From NCBI GenBank assembly GCA_022843485.1, contig JALHNM010000012.1, forward strand, positions 1 to 64,000: a stretch of DNA of 64,000 nt, given 5' to 3'. Made by a program: the position numbers and the translations under genes. The DNA is from Fimbriimonadaceae bacterium. GTDB lineage: Bacteria; Armatimonadota; Fimbriimonadia; Fimbriimonadales; Fimbriimonadaceae. The notes under the pieces were generated by a model, which did not search any database, was not told the DNA's origin, and saw only the letters and a program-made list of their open reading frames with translations. Each line of letters opens with the position of its first letter. Position 1 is the first letter of the stretch. Below, piece by piece: positions 32,440 through 41,176 of this stretch.

Positions 32440-33513
32440 TCAGTCTCGAGAGACCGACTTCGACTTGACGTTCATCGTGCCCGCGCCCATGACGACCGTG
32501 TAGCGGTACCGGCCGGGCCTGTTCCCGCCCCGGGCTTCGAACCGGCCGGTGACGGTGCGGTTCCCGAACACGACCTGGCCGACGGTCTCGTCGTCCCAAT
32601 CGAAGCGCGTCGAGCGGCTGAAGTCGTCCTCGACCGCCCCCCTCGCCTCACGGATCCACCGCCGCTCCTCGCTCGAGGAGAGGCCAGAGTCGCTCTGGTT
32701 GCCCGAGCCACCCCCACCCTCGACGAACCGGTCGGTGAGGAAGCTGACGGTCATGCTCGCGTTCTTGACGAAGGCGTTGAGACCGACCTGCCGGAAGCTG
32801 CCCCGGCCGTCGAGCTCCACCTTGCCCTTGCCGGTCGCGGAGTCCCGACCGACCTGCGAGACGTCGAGCTCGATCGTCGTGGGGCCGGTCTGCCACCAGC
32901 GACCCCGAACGCCGTCCGAAATGCCCGCCGAGGGGTCGATCTCGAACTCGTGGTTCGTGTTGAGCCGGACCCGGATCCGGTCGAAGCCGGAGGACGTCGA
33001 TCGGGACTGCCAGCGCAGGTTGCCGCTCCCCCTTTCGCTCCGGTCGAGCGAGCGGACGGTGTTCCACTGGCCCCCGCCCCCTCCGCTCCCCCCGCCCCAG
33101 TCGTTCCCGGCGGAGAAGCGCAGAGAGAACCGGGCGTTGCGGCCCACTGAGCCACTGAGATCGACCCGTGTGAAGCTGCCTCGCCCGTCGAGGGTCACGC
33201 TGCCGGTTCCGTCGGCGTCGTCGCGCCCGACCTCGTCGATGCGGATGCGGACCCCCCTCGGCCCGTCCGGGCTCCAAGTGCCGCGGAACGACTCCTGGGC
33301 CCCGCGAACGATGACGATCTCGGCACGGCCGCTACGGAGCAGGTTGACCGAGACGCGCTGGACGTCGTTGGCGCTCGAGCGGGAACGGAACTCCAACGTA
33401 CCTCGCCCGTCCTGAGTCGAGCGCATTTCGGCGAGTTGGGCCGCCGAGGGGGCGGAGAGGGCGGCGAGGGCCGTGAAGAGGCCAAGGGCCCTGATCGCGG
33501 GGATGGCGCGCAT
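32440..33513 (-). CDS. Secreted protein with two homologous beta domains
   Basis: 357 residues. Signal peptide MRAIPAIRALGLFTALAALSAPSAAQ. Two domains of about 110 residues are clearly related: GTWSPDGPRGVRIRIDEVGRDDADG and GSVTLDGRGSFTRVDLSGSVGRNARFSL in the first align with GRWWQTGPTTIELDVSQVGRDSATG and GKVELDGRGSFRQVGLNAFVKNASMTV in the second. A C-terminal third unit (about 275-357) is acidic and then basic. Function unknown; probably an extracellular or envelope protein. Confidence 0.8.
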   Translation of the reverse strand: MRAIPAIRALGLFTALAALSAPSAAQLAEMRSTQDGRGTLEFRSRSSANDVQRVSVNLLRSGRAEIVIVRGAQESFRGTWSPDGPRGVRIRIDEVGRDDADGTGSVTLDGRGSFTRVDLSGSVGRNARFSLRFSAGNDWGGGSGGGGGQWNTVRSLDRSERGSGNLRWQSRSTSSGFDRIRVRLNTNHEFEIDPSAGISDGVRGRWWQTGPTTIELDVSQVGRDSATGKGKVELDGRGSFRQVGLNAFVKNASMTVSFLTDRFVEGGGGSGNQSDSGLSSSEERRWIREARGAVEDDFSRSTRFDWDDETVGQVVFGNRTVTGRFEARGGNRPGRYRYTVVMGAGTMNVKSKSVSRD

Positions 33514-33519
33514 ACCTCA

Positions 33520-33525
33520 ATTATA
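33520..33525 (-). promoter_or_regulatory. -10 box TATAAT, leaderless
   Basis: Perfect consensus TATAAT on the minus strand, 6 bases before the ATG at 33513. Confidence 0.6.
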
Positions 33526-33558
33526 CGTGCCGGGGCCAGCGGTCGCCTCGGGCTCGGG

Positions 33559-33855
33559 TCAGCCCCCCGACCGGACGCCCCGCACCCGAGGCAAACTCCG
33601 GCCGGCCGCGAGGTTCGCCCGGCCGAAGCTCCGCCAGGAGTCGCTGTCGTCGCTCACCCGGCGAACGACCTTGATCGTGGCCCGCTTGCCGAGGTAGGCG
33701 GCGACAGCGGCCGCGATCACCCGCACCGTATCCGGGTCGAGGCCGTCGACGGGTTCGGGCGGTGCAGGGCGCAGGGCGGCGAGCTCCGCCTCCAGCGAGG
33801 CCAGCCGCGCGAGCAGCGCCTCGAACTCGGCGCGGGTGACGGGCGTCTCGCTCAC
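33559..33855 (-). CDS. Small OadG/delta-like accessory subunit (soluble)
   Basis: 98 residues. GTG start at 33855 overlaps the 5S-subunit stop (GTGA). The middle reads DTVRVIAAAVAAYLGKRATI and then KVVRRVSDDSDSWRSFGRAN-LAAGRSL, a pattern I associate with small OadG-like or delta subunits of biotin-dependent decarboxylases (an AAAVAAYLG helix, basic strand, W..xGR). The N-terminus is a short coiled coil (VTRAEFEALLARLASLEAELAAL) instead of the usual membrane helix, so it should be soluble. Role inferred: assembly partner of the carboxyltransferase. Confidence 0.6.
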   Translation of the reverse strand: MSETPVTRAEFEALLARLASLEAELAALRPAPPEPVDGLDPDTVRVIAAAVAAYLGKRATIKVVRRVSDDSDSWRSFGRANLAAGRSLPRVRGVRSGG

Positions 33856-35342
33856 GCCGGCGACACCGTGACCTTGGCCTTCTGGCCGTTCACCGTCACT
33901 TCGTACTCGATCTCCTGGGCGAGGTAGCCGGGGTGGCTGGGATCGACCGGGGCCCTGGGGGCGACCGGGTCGCGACCCAAGTTCAGCGGCCCGTCCGCCC
34001 GCTCCCGGAAGAACTTCGGAGCGACTTGGGGGAACATGGCGTAGGTCAGTGTGTCCTCGTCCGAGCCGTCGTGGCCCTCGAGGGCCTTGGCCTCGGCGGT
34101 GAGCTTGTCCCACTCGGGGGCGAGCAGGTCGGCCGGGCGGCCCGTGATCGGCTCCTTCTTAGCGCTCTCCTTGGCTTTGGCGACCACGGCCGGGTCCTTG
34201 TCGGCGTCGGTGGCCCCGTAGTAGCCGAGCATAAGGTCGCTGAACTCGCCGGTCATGACCTTGTACTCGCCCATCATGACGTTGAACACGGCCTGGGTGC
34301 CGACGATCTGGCTGCTCGGGGTCACGAGCGGGGGAAAGCCCGCCGCCTGGCGCACCCGCGGCACCTCCTCGAGCACCTCCCTCATCCGGTGGCCCTGGTT
34401 CTGCTGCTTGAGCTGGCTCTCCATGTTGCTCAACATCCCGCCCGGGATCTGGCTCTTGAAGATCTCCGTCTCGACGCCCTGGAAATCGGTCAGGAACTCG
34501 CGGTAGCGGGGCCGGATCGTCGCGAAGTGGTCGCGGGCCTCGTAGACGGCGGCGAGGTCGAGGCGTGTGTCGTACCCCGTCCCCTCGAGCATCTCGACCA
34601 GGCTCTCGGTCGGGTTGTGCCCGGGGCCGAGGCTGAGGGCGCTCACCGAAGTGTCCACGATGTCCGCCCCCGCTTCGATCGCCTTCATGAGGCTCACCAG
34701 CGTGACCCCGGTCGTCGCGTGGACGTGGACGTGCACGAGCAGCCCCTCGCCGCACTTCTCCTTGATCCCCTTGACTAGGTCGTAGGCGGGCTGCGGCTTG
34801 AGCAGGGCGGCCATGTCCTTGATACAGACCGAGTCCACGCCCATGTCCTGGAGCCGGGCCGCCATATCGACGAACTTCTCGATCGTGTGCACCGGGCTGA
34901 TCGTGTAGCAGACCGTGCCCTGGGCGTGCTTGCCGGTGGCCTTGACCGCCCGGAGCGCCGTCTCCAGGTTGCGCGTGTCGTTCAAGGCGTCGAACACCCG
35001 GAAGACGTCCATCCCGTTCTCGGCCGCCTTATCGACGAACCGCTCGACGACCCCGTCCTCGTAGTGCCGGTAGCCGAGGATGTTCTGCCCTCGCAGGAGC
35101 ATCTGGGTACGGGTGTTCGGGAGCAAACGCTTGAACGTGCGCAGCCGCTCCCAAGGGTCTTCGTTCAAGAACCGGATGCAGGAGTCGAACGTCGCCCCAC
35201 CCCAGCACTCGAGCGACCAGTACCCGGCCCGGTCCAGCGCCTCGCAAGCAGGCACCATATCCTCCAGGGCCATCCGCGTGGCCATGAGACTCTGGTGAGC
35301 GTCTCGGAGGATGACGTCGGTCACTTCGACGGTGCGTGCCAC
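33852..35342 (-). CDS. Pyruvate/oxaloacetate carboxyltransferase (transcarboxylase 5S / OadA type)
   Basis: 496 residues. TIM-barrel carboxyltransferase: VILRDAHQSLMATRM (metal Asp and His region), ECWGGATFDSCIRFLNEDPW, SVCIKDMAALLKP (carbamylated Lys) and HVHATTGVTLVSL (metal His). The C-terminal region (GPLNLGRDP...TVNGQKAKVTV) is the carrier-contact domain seen in 5S and OadA. There is no biotinyl domain, so the biotin carrier must be supplied in trans, fitting the stand-alone carrier at 7.6 kb. It exchanges carboxyl between biotin and pyruvate/oxaloacetate. Confidence 0.93.
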   Translation of the reverse strand: MARTVEVTDVILRDAHQSLMATRMALEDMVPACEALDRAGYWSLECWGGATFDSCIRFLNEDPWERLRTFKRLLPNTRTQMLLRGQNILGYRHYEDGVVERFVDKAAENGMDVFRVFDALNDTRNLETALRAVKATGKHAQGTVCYTISPVHTIEKFVDMAARLQDMGVDSVCIKDMAALLKPQPAYDLVKGIKEKCGEGLLVHVHVHATTGVTLVSLMKAIEAGADIVDTSVSALSLGPGHNPTESLVEMLEGTGYDTRLDLAAVYEARDHFATIRPRYREFLTDFQGVETEIFKSQIPGGMLSNMESQLKQQNQGHRMREVLEEVPRVRQAAGFPPLVTPSSQIVGTQAVFNVMMGEYKVMTGEFSDLMLGYYGATDADKDPAVVAKAKESAKKEPITGRPADLLAPEWDKLTAEAKALEGHDGSDEDTLTYAMFPQVAPKFFRERADGPLNLGRDPVAPRAPVDPSHPGYLAQEIEYEVTVNGQKAKVTVSPA

Positions 35343-35378
35343 AGCCCTAGTCTGGCACGGGCCGTCCGAGCGAAAAAG

Positions 35379-35400
35379 GGCCGCCCCGGAGGGGGCGGCC
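35379..35400 (-). terminator. Intrinsic terminator of the 35442-36479 gene
   Basis: GGCCGCCCC/GGGGCGGCC 9-bp stem with a 4-base loop; on the minus strand followed by CTTTTTCG. It lies 41 bases after the stop codon of the secreted repeat protein gene. Confidence 0.8.
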
Positions 35401-35441
35401 GAAGCTATGAGGAGAGTCTGCGCCTCTTTGGGCCGGGCGCT

Positions 35442-36479
35442 TTAGTTCTCGAAGTTGATCCGTCGGCCGACGCCGAAGAACTGGTCGGTGCCCGGGCCGC
35501 CGTCGCTGAGCGGGTCGCCCGTGAGAGCGCTCGCGTAGAACTCGACGATGTCGTTGCCGTCGCCGGCGGTGATCAGCGGGCTACCGATGACGGTGCCGTC
35601 CGTGAGGACCTTGATCGCGTCGTCGCCGCCGAGGCTGGAGATCCGGCCCGTCCCGCGCAGGTCGCGGGCGAAGTAGAGCTCCATGACGTCCTTGCCGTCG
35701 CCCGTGTCGATGAGGCCGCTGAGGCCCACCGACTGGTTGAGGAGGAAGTTGCCGACGAACTTGTCGTCGCCGATCCCGGTCGTGAGGAAGCTGCGGAGGC
35801 CCACCACGGTGTTCCCGCCGGTCGTCGAGTTGATCTCATAGGTGTCCGAGCCCGCGCCGAGCTGCCCACCCAGGACGAGGTTCAGAATCGTCGGCCGGGC
35901 GATCACGTCCAGCTTAACGTCGTCGTTCGACTCACCGCCGACGACGTTGACGTCGAGCGTCATGGTCGTGCTGACGTCCTGCGAGTCGACGAGGAGGTTC
36001 GTCGAGTTGGCACCCTCGCCGCCCTGGACGTCCCACTTCGTGCGGAAGTCGCGGGCCGCGCTGGTCCCGTTGATGAGGAACGAGTCGCTGCCAGCCCCGC
36101 CCGAGAGAGCGATGCGGCTGGTGACCGCGTTGGTCGTGAAGAACACCTGCTTATCGACGCTGGCGACGTCCTCGCCCGCCCCGGTCTCGATGCGGATCGA
36201 CGGGAACTGAGTGCCTTGGGCCGTCACGCGGACCTGGTCGTTCCCGGCCTGGGTGTCGGCGAAGATCGACGTTACGCCCGTGTAGACGGTGCCGTCCGGA
36301 ACGCCCGGGACGTTGAAGAGCGTGACCTCTCCGTTGACCGGGCCGACGACGACGGTGAAGACGTCGTCCGCCGCGGCGGTGACGATGCTGAGCGCGCCGT
36401 TCTCGAACGTGGTCTGGGCCATCGCCGCCTGGGCGAGGAGGGCAAGGGTGACAAGGGTGAAGGGTCGATTCAAGTTCAT
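35442..36479 (-). CDS. Secreted repeat protein (calcium-binding-like GGxGxD repeats)
   Basis: 345 residues. Signal peptide MNLNRPFTLVTLALLAQAAMAQ. The rest consists of about 25-residue beta units with Gly/Asp/Asn turns: TQAGNDQVRV, TGAGEDVASV, SGGAGSDSFLIN, GGESNDDVKL, GAGSDTYEIN, TGIGDDKFVG, GGDDAIKV, AGDGNDIVEF, GPGTDQFFG. These resemble calcium-binding hemolysin-type repeats. It follows the S8 protease gene but is separated by a terminator-like hairpin, so it may have its own promoter. Confidence 0.82.
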   Translation of the reverse strand: MNLNRPFTLVTLALLAQAAMAQTTFENGALSIVTAAADDVFTVVVGPVNGEVTLFNVPGVPDGTVYTGVTSIFADTQAGNDQVRVTAQGTQFPSIRIETGAGEDVASVDKQVFFTTNAVTSRIALSGGAGSDSFLINGTSAARDFRTKWDVQGGEGANSTNLLVDSQDVSTTMTLDVNVVGGESNDDVKLDVIARPTILNLVLGGQLGAGSDTYEINSTTGGNTVVGLRSFLTTGIGDDKFVGNFLLNQSVGLSGLIDTGDGKDVMELYFARDLRGTGRISSLGGDDAIKVLTDGTVIGSPLITAGDGNDIVEFYASALTGDPLSDGGPGTDQFFGVGRRINFEN

Positions 36480-36611
36480 TGTCGTGTCCGTGAGGGCGGT
36501 GTGTCCGCCCTTCACCCTCTCAGGACCACCGACCCCCGTGGGGTGGACAGGAATCTTCGCGAAAGTGTGGGAATGGGCCCTTCCGACCCCGACACCGGTA
36601 CCCCAAAGCGA

Positions 36612-36643
36612 CGACACCCCGGCCGTTCCCGGTCGGGGTGTCG
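36612..36643 (-). terminator. Hairpin after the S8 protease gene
   Basis: CGACACCCCGGCC paired with GGTCGGGGTGTCG (one G-T pair), 6-base loop, 22 bases past the stop. On the minus strand TCGCTTTGGGG follows, a weak T-run. Confidence 0.6.
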
Positions 36644-36664
36644 GTACAGCGGCAGGGCGTGGGG

Positions 36665-37984
36665 CTAGAGCGAACCCAGAGCGAGCACGACGTCGAGTCG
36701 GCCCGCCCCGAGGCGGGGATCCGAAAGGGCCGCCGCGTGCGAGACCGCGGACTCCAGGTCGTTGGTGGTGGCGTCCGACTTCCGCCCGAGCACAAGGGCC
36801 GCGACTCCGGACACGAGCGGCGCCGCGAACGAGGTGCCCCAGCCCCCCGCCCACCTGTTCCCCGGGTACGGCAAGAGCAGCCCCTCGCCCGGCGCCGACA
36901 GCGTGACAAGGGGGACCCCGAAGTTCGTGAACCGACTCCTCGCGTCCAACGGCGAGACCGAGGCGACGCCCAAGACCCGGTCGAACCCCGCAGGGTAGAC
37001 CCCCGCCGTCTCAACCCCGTCGTTGCCCGCGGAGGCCACGAGCATCACGCGCTGACTGTCGAGGAACGCCACCGCCCGTTCCAATTCCTCCGAGCGGACG
37101 GTCGAGCTGAGGCTCATGTTGATCACTCGGGCCCCGTTCGCCTGCGCGAAGTAGAGCGCCCGCAGGACGTTGAACAGCGTCCCCCGACCGGTGCCGTCGA
37201 ACGCCTTGAGCGGCATCAGCCGAGCCCCGGGGGCGACGAGTCGGATCGAGCCCATCACCATCGTCCCGTGGCCGAACGCCTTCGGCAAGGGGTTGTTGAG
37301 CACGTACTCCTGGAGCGAGCGCTCGAGGAGCGGCGTCGTGGTCGGGTTGATCTGGTACAGCTCCATCTCACCGAACGGCACGTTCGGCGGGGCCAAGCGA
37401 GACCGCTGGTCGGCCGACAGCTCGTCCTGCTCCGGCGCGAACCCAGGGCGCTCGCGGACGAAGTCGTAGCCAGGCACGAGTACCGGGGCGAGGAACGGGT
37501 GGTTCGGGTCGGAGCCCGTGTCCACCACCGCGACCGTCCACACGCCGAGACCGAAGAGGCCCCGGGCGACGTCGGCCCGGGTCTGGGTCGCCGCAGGCTG
37601 GTCCGCGAACCCGCGGATCGCGACGCTCCCGTAGTAGTCCACCGGGACCGGGTCGTTGAGGGCTTGGAGCAGGAACTGCAAGGTGTCCACGAGGCTCGTC
37701 TCGTTCTTCGCCTCCGGGATCCAGACCTCGACGTTCGGCTCGAGGTAGACGCCGTCCGCGGGCTCGAACGAACGCTCCACCGCCCGAGGGGCACGGCGGA
37801 CGAGGTGGACCGGTTGGCCCGGGATCGATCGCAAGACGACGAAGCCGTTCTGTCGGAGGTAGTCGCGGAAGCCAGTCTGGCGCTCGTACCGGAGGACGAA
37901 CTCGGGCGTGGCGGCCAGGGCCACGCCGGTGATGAGGGCCAGCAACGCCAGCACCCAGGTCAGTCGAAGGTTCGGTCGTTTCAT
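36665..37984 (-). CDS. Secreted S8 (subtilisin-like) serine peptidase
   Basis: 439 residues. Signal peptide MKRPNLRLTWVLALLALITGVALA, a propeptide-like stretch to about 140, then the subtilase domain with Asp155 (VAVVDTGSD), His239 (FGHGTM), Asn321 (SAGND) and Ser385 (GTSFAAP). The catalytic set is complete, so it should be active outside the cytoplasm. ATG at 37984 overlaps the stop of the 182-residue protein gene (ATGA). It belongs to the sigma/CHAT gene set transcribed in the same direction. Confidence 0.94.
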   Translation of the reverse strand: MKRPNLRLTWVLALLALITGVALAATPEFVLRYERQTGFRDYLRQNGFVVLRSIPGQPVHLVRRAPRAVERSFEPADGVYLEPNVEVWIPEAKNETSLVDTLQFLLQALNDPVPVDYYGSVAIRGFADQPAATQTRADVARGLFGLGVWTVAVVDTGSDPNHPFLAPVLVPGYDFVRERPGFAPEQDELSADQRSRLAPPNVPFGEMELYQINPTTTPLLERSLQEYVLNNPLPKAFGHGTMVMGSIRLVAPGARLMPLKAFDGTGRGTLFNVLRALYFAQANGARVINMSLSSTVRSEELERAVAFLDSQRVMLVASAGNDGVETAGVYPAGFDRVLGVASVSPLDARSRFTNFGVPLVTLSAPGEGLLLPYPGNRWAGGWGTSFAAPLVSGVAALVLGRKSDATTNDLESAVSHAAALSDPRLGAGRLDVVLALGSL

Positions 37985-38529
37985 TGGGATCCTCGTGGCT
38001 CGGAAGGTGAAGGCAAGGGGACGGTGAACTCGCCGTGGTCGCCAGCGTCGATCTCGAGGGTCGCACCCGGGGGCACCGTGAGCGCGAACTCGCCGGAGGG
38101 CATGGCCGCGACCCAGGGTCCGCCGTCGGCGTCCCGCACGGTCACCGGGACGACTGTCTCGCCCTGGCGCACCAGGCCGACGACCGAGAGGCCGGCACCC
38201 GCCCTCTCGAGCCGGACCTCCACCACGAGACCCCCAGCTTCGAACTCGAGGTCCCGAGAAGCCGTGGCCGCACTTCGGACGCCCACCGCCGCTTGGGCCC
38301 AGGAGTCGAACGAGAGCGCTGCGAGCAGCCGCTCCCCGAGGCTTGGCCCTGGGGCCCCCGCGATCCCCTTCGCCCGCACCAGCCAGGCGTCGGGAACTTC
38401 GAAGTCAGCCCGTCCCGAGGCGGCGTCGTGGACGGCCGCGAACACATCGACCCGGTCGCTACCTGCCGTTCCCGGCACCAGGCCCCTTGCCTCGTCGATG
38501 ACCCTCCTGAGTTCGTCCCCGTCCGCCAT
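37981..38529 (-). CDS. 182-aa protein of the sigma/CHAT module, function unknown
   Basis: 182 residues, no signal peptide or membrane segment. Residues 1-60 are helical; a central segment LLAALSFDSWAQAAVGVRSA is followed by RDLEFEAGGLVVEVRLE, then a short beta domain (PVTVRDADGGPWVAAMPSGE, LTVPPGATLEIDA). From memory, similar FDSxAQ...GVRS proteins sit beside ECF sigma and CHAT genes in other phyla, but I cannot check this. A good Shine-Dalgarno (GGGGAGAAG) precedes the ATG. It lies between a cytosolic CHAT protease and a secreted S8 protease and could be a substrate or a sigma regulator. Confidence 0.75.
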   Translation of the reverse strand: MADGDELRRVIDEARGLVPGTAGSDRVDVFAAVHDAASGRADFEVPDAWLVRAKGIAGAPGPSLGERLLAALSFDSWAQAAVGVRSAATASRDLEFEAGGLVVEVRLERAGAGLSVVGLVRQGETVVPVTVRDADGGPWVAAMPSGEFALTVPPGATLEIDAGDHGEFTVPLPSPSEPRGSQ

Positions 38530-38599
38530 TCTTCTCCCCTACCCGTCTCTAGACGCCCTGTGCCCGGCCTGATACACCCATTTCCTTTCTAGGATTTCA

Positions 38600-41176
38600 T
38601 CAAAAGCGGCCGAACACGGCGAACGTCGCCCAGTGAGCCGGATGGTCAGAAAGGGACTTGACCGCCTGGACCGCTTCCGGATAGGCGCGACCCAGGCCCT
38701 CACCTCGGCCCAGGGCCCCGGCGAGGGTTCGCATGAACACCCTGGACAGGGCGTCGTCGGCGTCCCAAAACGAGCCCACGACCTGGCGGGCGCCCGCGGC
38801 CAGGCACGCCTGGATCAAGCCGGTCGGCTCGTCGCCCCGACCGATCTGGTCCAAACCCGTACTACACCCGCTCAGCACGACCCGTTCGCACCGGATCGGC
38901 ACAGCGGCCAGGTCGAGTGCACAGACGTCCCCTCCGGCGAGCCGGATCGAGCTGAGGGCCGGATTGTCCTCCCGGTGCAGGCCGTGGGCGGCGACGTGGA
39001 GCCACCGGTGCCGTGACGCGAGGTCCCGCAAGGCGGCGGGAGTCGCCTCGTGGCCGACCACAAGGGCTTCCGCCCCCAGTGCCTCGCCGACCTCACGGGC
39101 CTCGTCGGCGATCTGAGGCGCTGCCTCGTCCGGCGCCGCCAACACCGCCCCGCCGCCACCGGCCCACGGGGCGAACGTACCGAGCCGGTGCCAGACGGTC
39201 GCCGACGGCACGGACACGACCGACCGGGCAAGGGCGAGGGGAGCGCCCTCGACGAGGGCAGCGTGCCAAGGCAGACCAAGGAGCGGGCCCGCCGGGGCGA
39301 GCACGACCGAGTCCGGCAACGACCCGACCCGCCCAAGCGTCAGGGCCCCGAGCTCGTCGAGCAGAGCCAGGGCCTCGGCCCCGCCACGCCCGCCCCGCTG
39401 GGCTCGAGCCAGGTGGAACCGAAGGCGACGGCCAAGGTCCTCGACTCCCCCGGCCGGGCCCCAATCGACGAGGTCGCACCGCTCGGCGCGAACGTCCAGG
39501 CCCCAGAGGCGCCCGTCCGCGACAAAGGCTTCCAGCACGGCTGTCCCGGGGCCGAGGCCGCCCTGGACGTCTGCAAGGCTCAGCGGGGCCGGGGTCGGCA
39601 AAGACTCGTGAGGGCCCCCGAGGCCGGGGACAAGCCCCTGTCCGAGAGTCTCCGCGAGCGTCCTCGCCTTGGCCTGCTGGACGACGGCGAACCGGCCCTC
39701 GCTGTCCGGTTCGACCAGGAAGGCGTCCTCGAACACGCGGGTCCGATCCGTCTGGAACGAGAGGCGGAGTCCGGCCGAACCCAGGTCCCCGCGGAGCCCC
39801 TCGAACGACGACCGGGCCCTGCCAAGCGCCGACCGGGCGGCCTCTTCCTCACCATCGAGCCGCTCGGCCCGCCCGACGATCCAGGCCGTATGGAAGTCCA
39901 CCAGCGGGCCTGGGAAGGCGGCCGAGGCTTCGCGGGCCGCGCCTTTGGCCGCGTCCCCGTCCCCTACTCGGAGGTCGGCCTCGGCCACGAGCAGCGCCGC
40001 CTCGGCGTGCCGCTCTCTAGCGCCCGCCGTCCGAAGCCGGTCGAGGGCCCGTCGGAGGCGCAGACGAGACGCCTTCCCCGCCCCGGCACGGTCGTCCGCG
40101 AGCCCAAGGTAGAGCTCGGCCAGCCCCCGCCAGACCGGGTTACGCCCACGGGCCAAAGCGCGACGGGCCCCGTTCAAGTCACGGACCGCATCGTCCAGGC
40201 GCCCGGCCAAGAGGGCCGCTAGACCCTTCACCAACAGGGCCCGGCCCAGTTCGGACCGGAGGCCTAGGGCCCGGAACGCCCGCTCAGCCCGCTCCGCGAC
40301 CCCGTACCCCTCGTCTCGAAGCCCGATCTGGATCAGGAACTCGCTCTGGTCGAGCAGGGCGTTTCCGATCTCGAAGTCAGGCTCCGAGTCCAGCGTCAAT
40401 TCCCACTCGCCCAGCGCCCGGCGGTAGCTGGCGAGGGCCTCGCGGTACCGCCCCTGACGACCCAGGCTGTACGCCCGGTTGAAGTCGGTCTCTCGGAGGG
40501 GCAACACCATGCCGTGCTCGCGGAAGTACGCGGCCGACCGCTCGTAGTAGGCGTCCGCCTCGAGGAACCGCCCTAAGGCCATGAGGCACACCGCCGCGTT
40601 ACGGGTCGAAAGAGCGACGTCCTGGAACGCACCGGCCCCCTCGAGAACCGGCAGGGCCCCCAGGTACCGCTCGAGCGCCTCTCCGTGCCGGTCGAGCCGG
40701 TGCAGGGCGTTCGCGAGGTTGACGTCGAGGCGGGCGATCCGGAACGAATCGCCGGCCCCGGCCAGGACACTCCGGGCCTCTTCGGCGAGCGCGAAGGCCT
40801 CGTCGAAGCGGTCCGCGTAGATCAGGGCCTGGATGGCGCCGGTCGCAGTGATCGCCGCCTCCTTCGGTTCCCCCGCGGCCAGCAGGTTCCGGCGGCTGCG
40901 GACGTAGTGGCCCCAAGCCAACCGGTGCCGGCCACGAAGGAGCGCGACGTGCCCCAACAGCCGGTCCGCGAGCCCTCGCTCCCGCTTGTCCCGACCCCGC
41001 CCGGCGACCCGCTTCGCCCCGTGCGCGAGGCGGCCCGCGGCGTCGAGGTCCTCCCGCAAGGCCCGCATGGTGCGCTCGAACAGGGCCCCAGCCAGCCCCG
41101 GAGCAGGGTCGAGCGAGTCGGGGTCCCGCTGCCCGTTCGCGACGGTCTCGACCAGTTCAGCAAGGTCTATCGTCAC
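38600..41176 (-). CDS. TPR-CHAT protein (caspase-like CHAT protease)
   Basis: 858 residues, cytosolic. Residues about 60-430 form tetratricopeptide-like helical repeats (KRERGLADRLLGHVALLRGR, GEALERYLGALPVLEGAGAF, GRYREALASYRRALGEWELT). The C-terminal CHAT domain starts near 560; the catalytic dyad is His731 in HVAAHG and Cys771 in LSGCSTG, spaced as in active CHAT proteases. The TPR part probably binds a trigger or partner. ATG at 41176 overlaps the sigma factor stop by four bases (ATGA), so both are made together. Known relatives include HetF, separase-like proteins and the Csx29 subunit of type III-E CRISPR effectors. Confidence 0.93.
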   Translation of the reverse strand: MTIDLAELVETVANGQRDPDSLDPAPGLAGALFERTMRALREDLDAAGRLAHGAKRVAGRGRDKRERGLADRLLGHVALLRGRHRLAWGHYVRSRRNLLAAGEPKEAAITATGAIQALIYADRFDEAFALAEEARSVLAGAGDSFRIARLDVNLANALHRLDRHGEALERYLGALPVLEGAGAFQDVALSTRNAAVCLMALGRFLEADAYYERSAAYFREHGMVLPLRETDFNRAYSLGRQGRYREALASYRRALGEWELTLDSEPDFEIGNALLDQSEFLIQIGLRDEGYGVAERAERAFRALGLRSELGRALLVKGLAALLAGRLDDAVRDLNGARRALARGRNPVWRGLAELYLGLADDRAGAGKASRLRLRRALDRLRTAGARERHAEAALLVAEADLRVGDGDAAKGAAREASAAFPGPLVDFHTAWIVGRAERLDGEEEAARSALGRARSSFEGLRGDLGSAGLRLSFQTDRTRVFEDAFLVEPDSEGRFAVVQQAKARTLAETLGQGLVPGLGGPHESLPTPAPLSLADVQGGLGPGTAVLEAFVADGRLWGLDVRAERCDLVDWGPAGGVEDLGRRLRFHLARAQRGGRGGAEALALLDELGALTLGRVGSLPDSVVLAPAGPLLGLPWHAALVEGAPLALARSVVSVPSATVWHRLGTFAPWAGGGGAVLAAPDEAAPQIADEAREVGEALGAEALVVGHEATPAALRDLASRHRWLHVAAHGLHREDNPALSSIRLAGGDVCALDLAAVPIRCERVVLSGCSTGLDQIGRGDEPTGLIQACLAAGARQVVGSFWDADDALSRVFMRTLAGALGRGEGLGRAYPEAVQAVKSLSDHPAHWATFAVFGRF

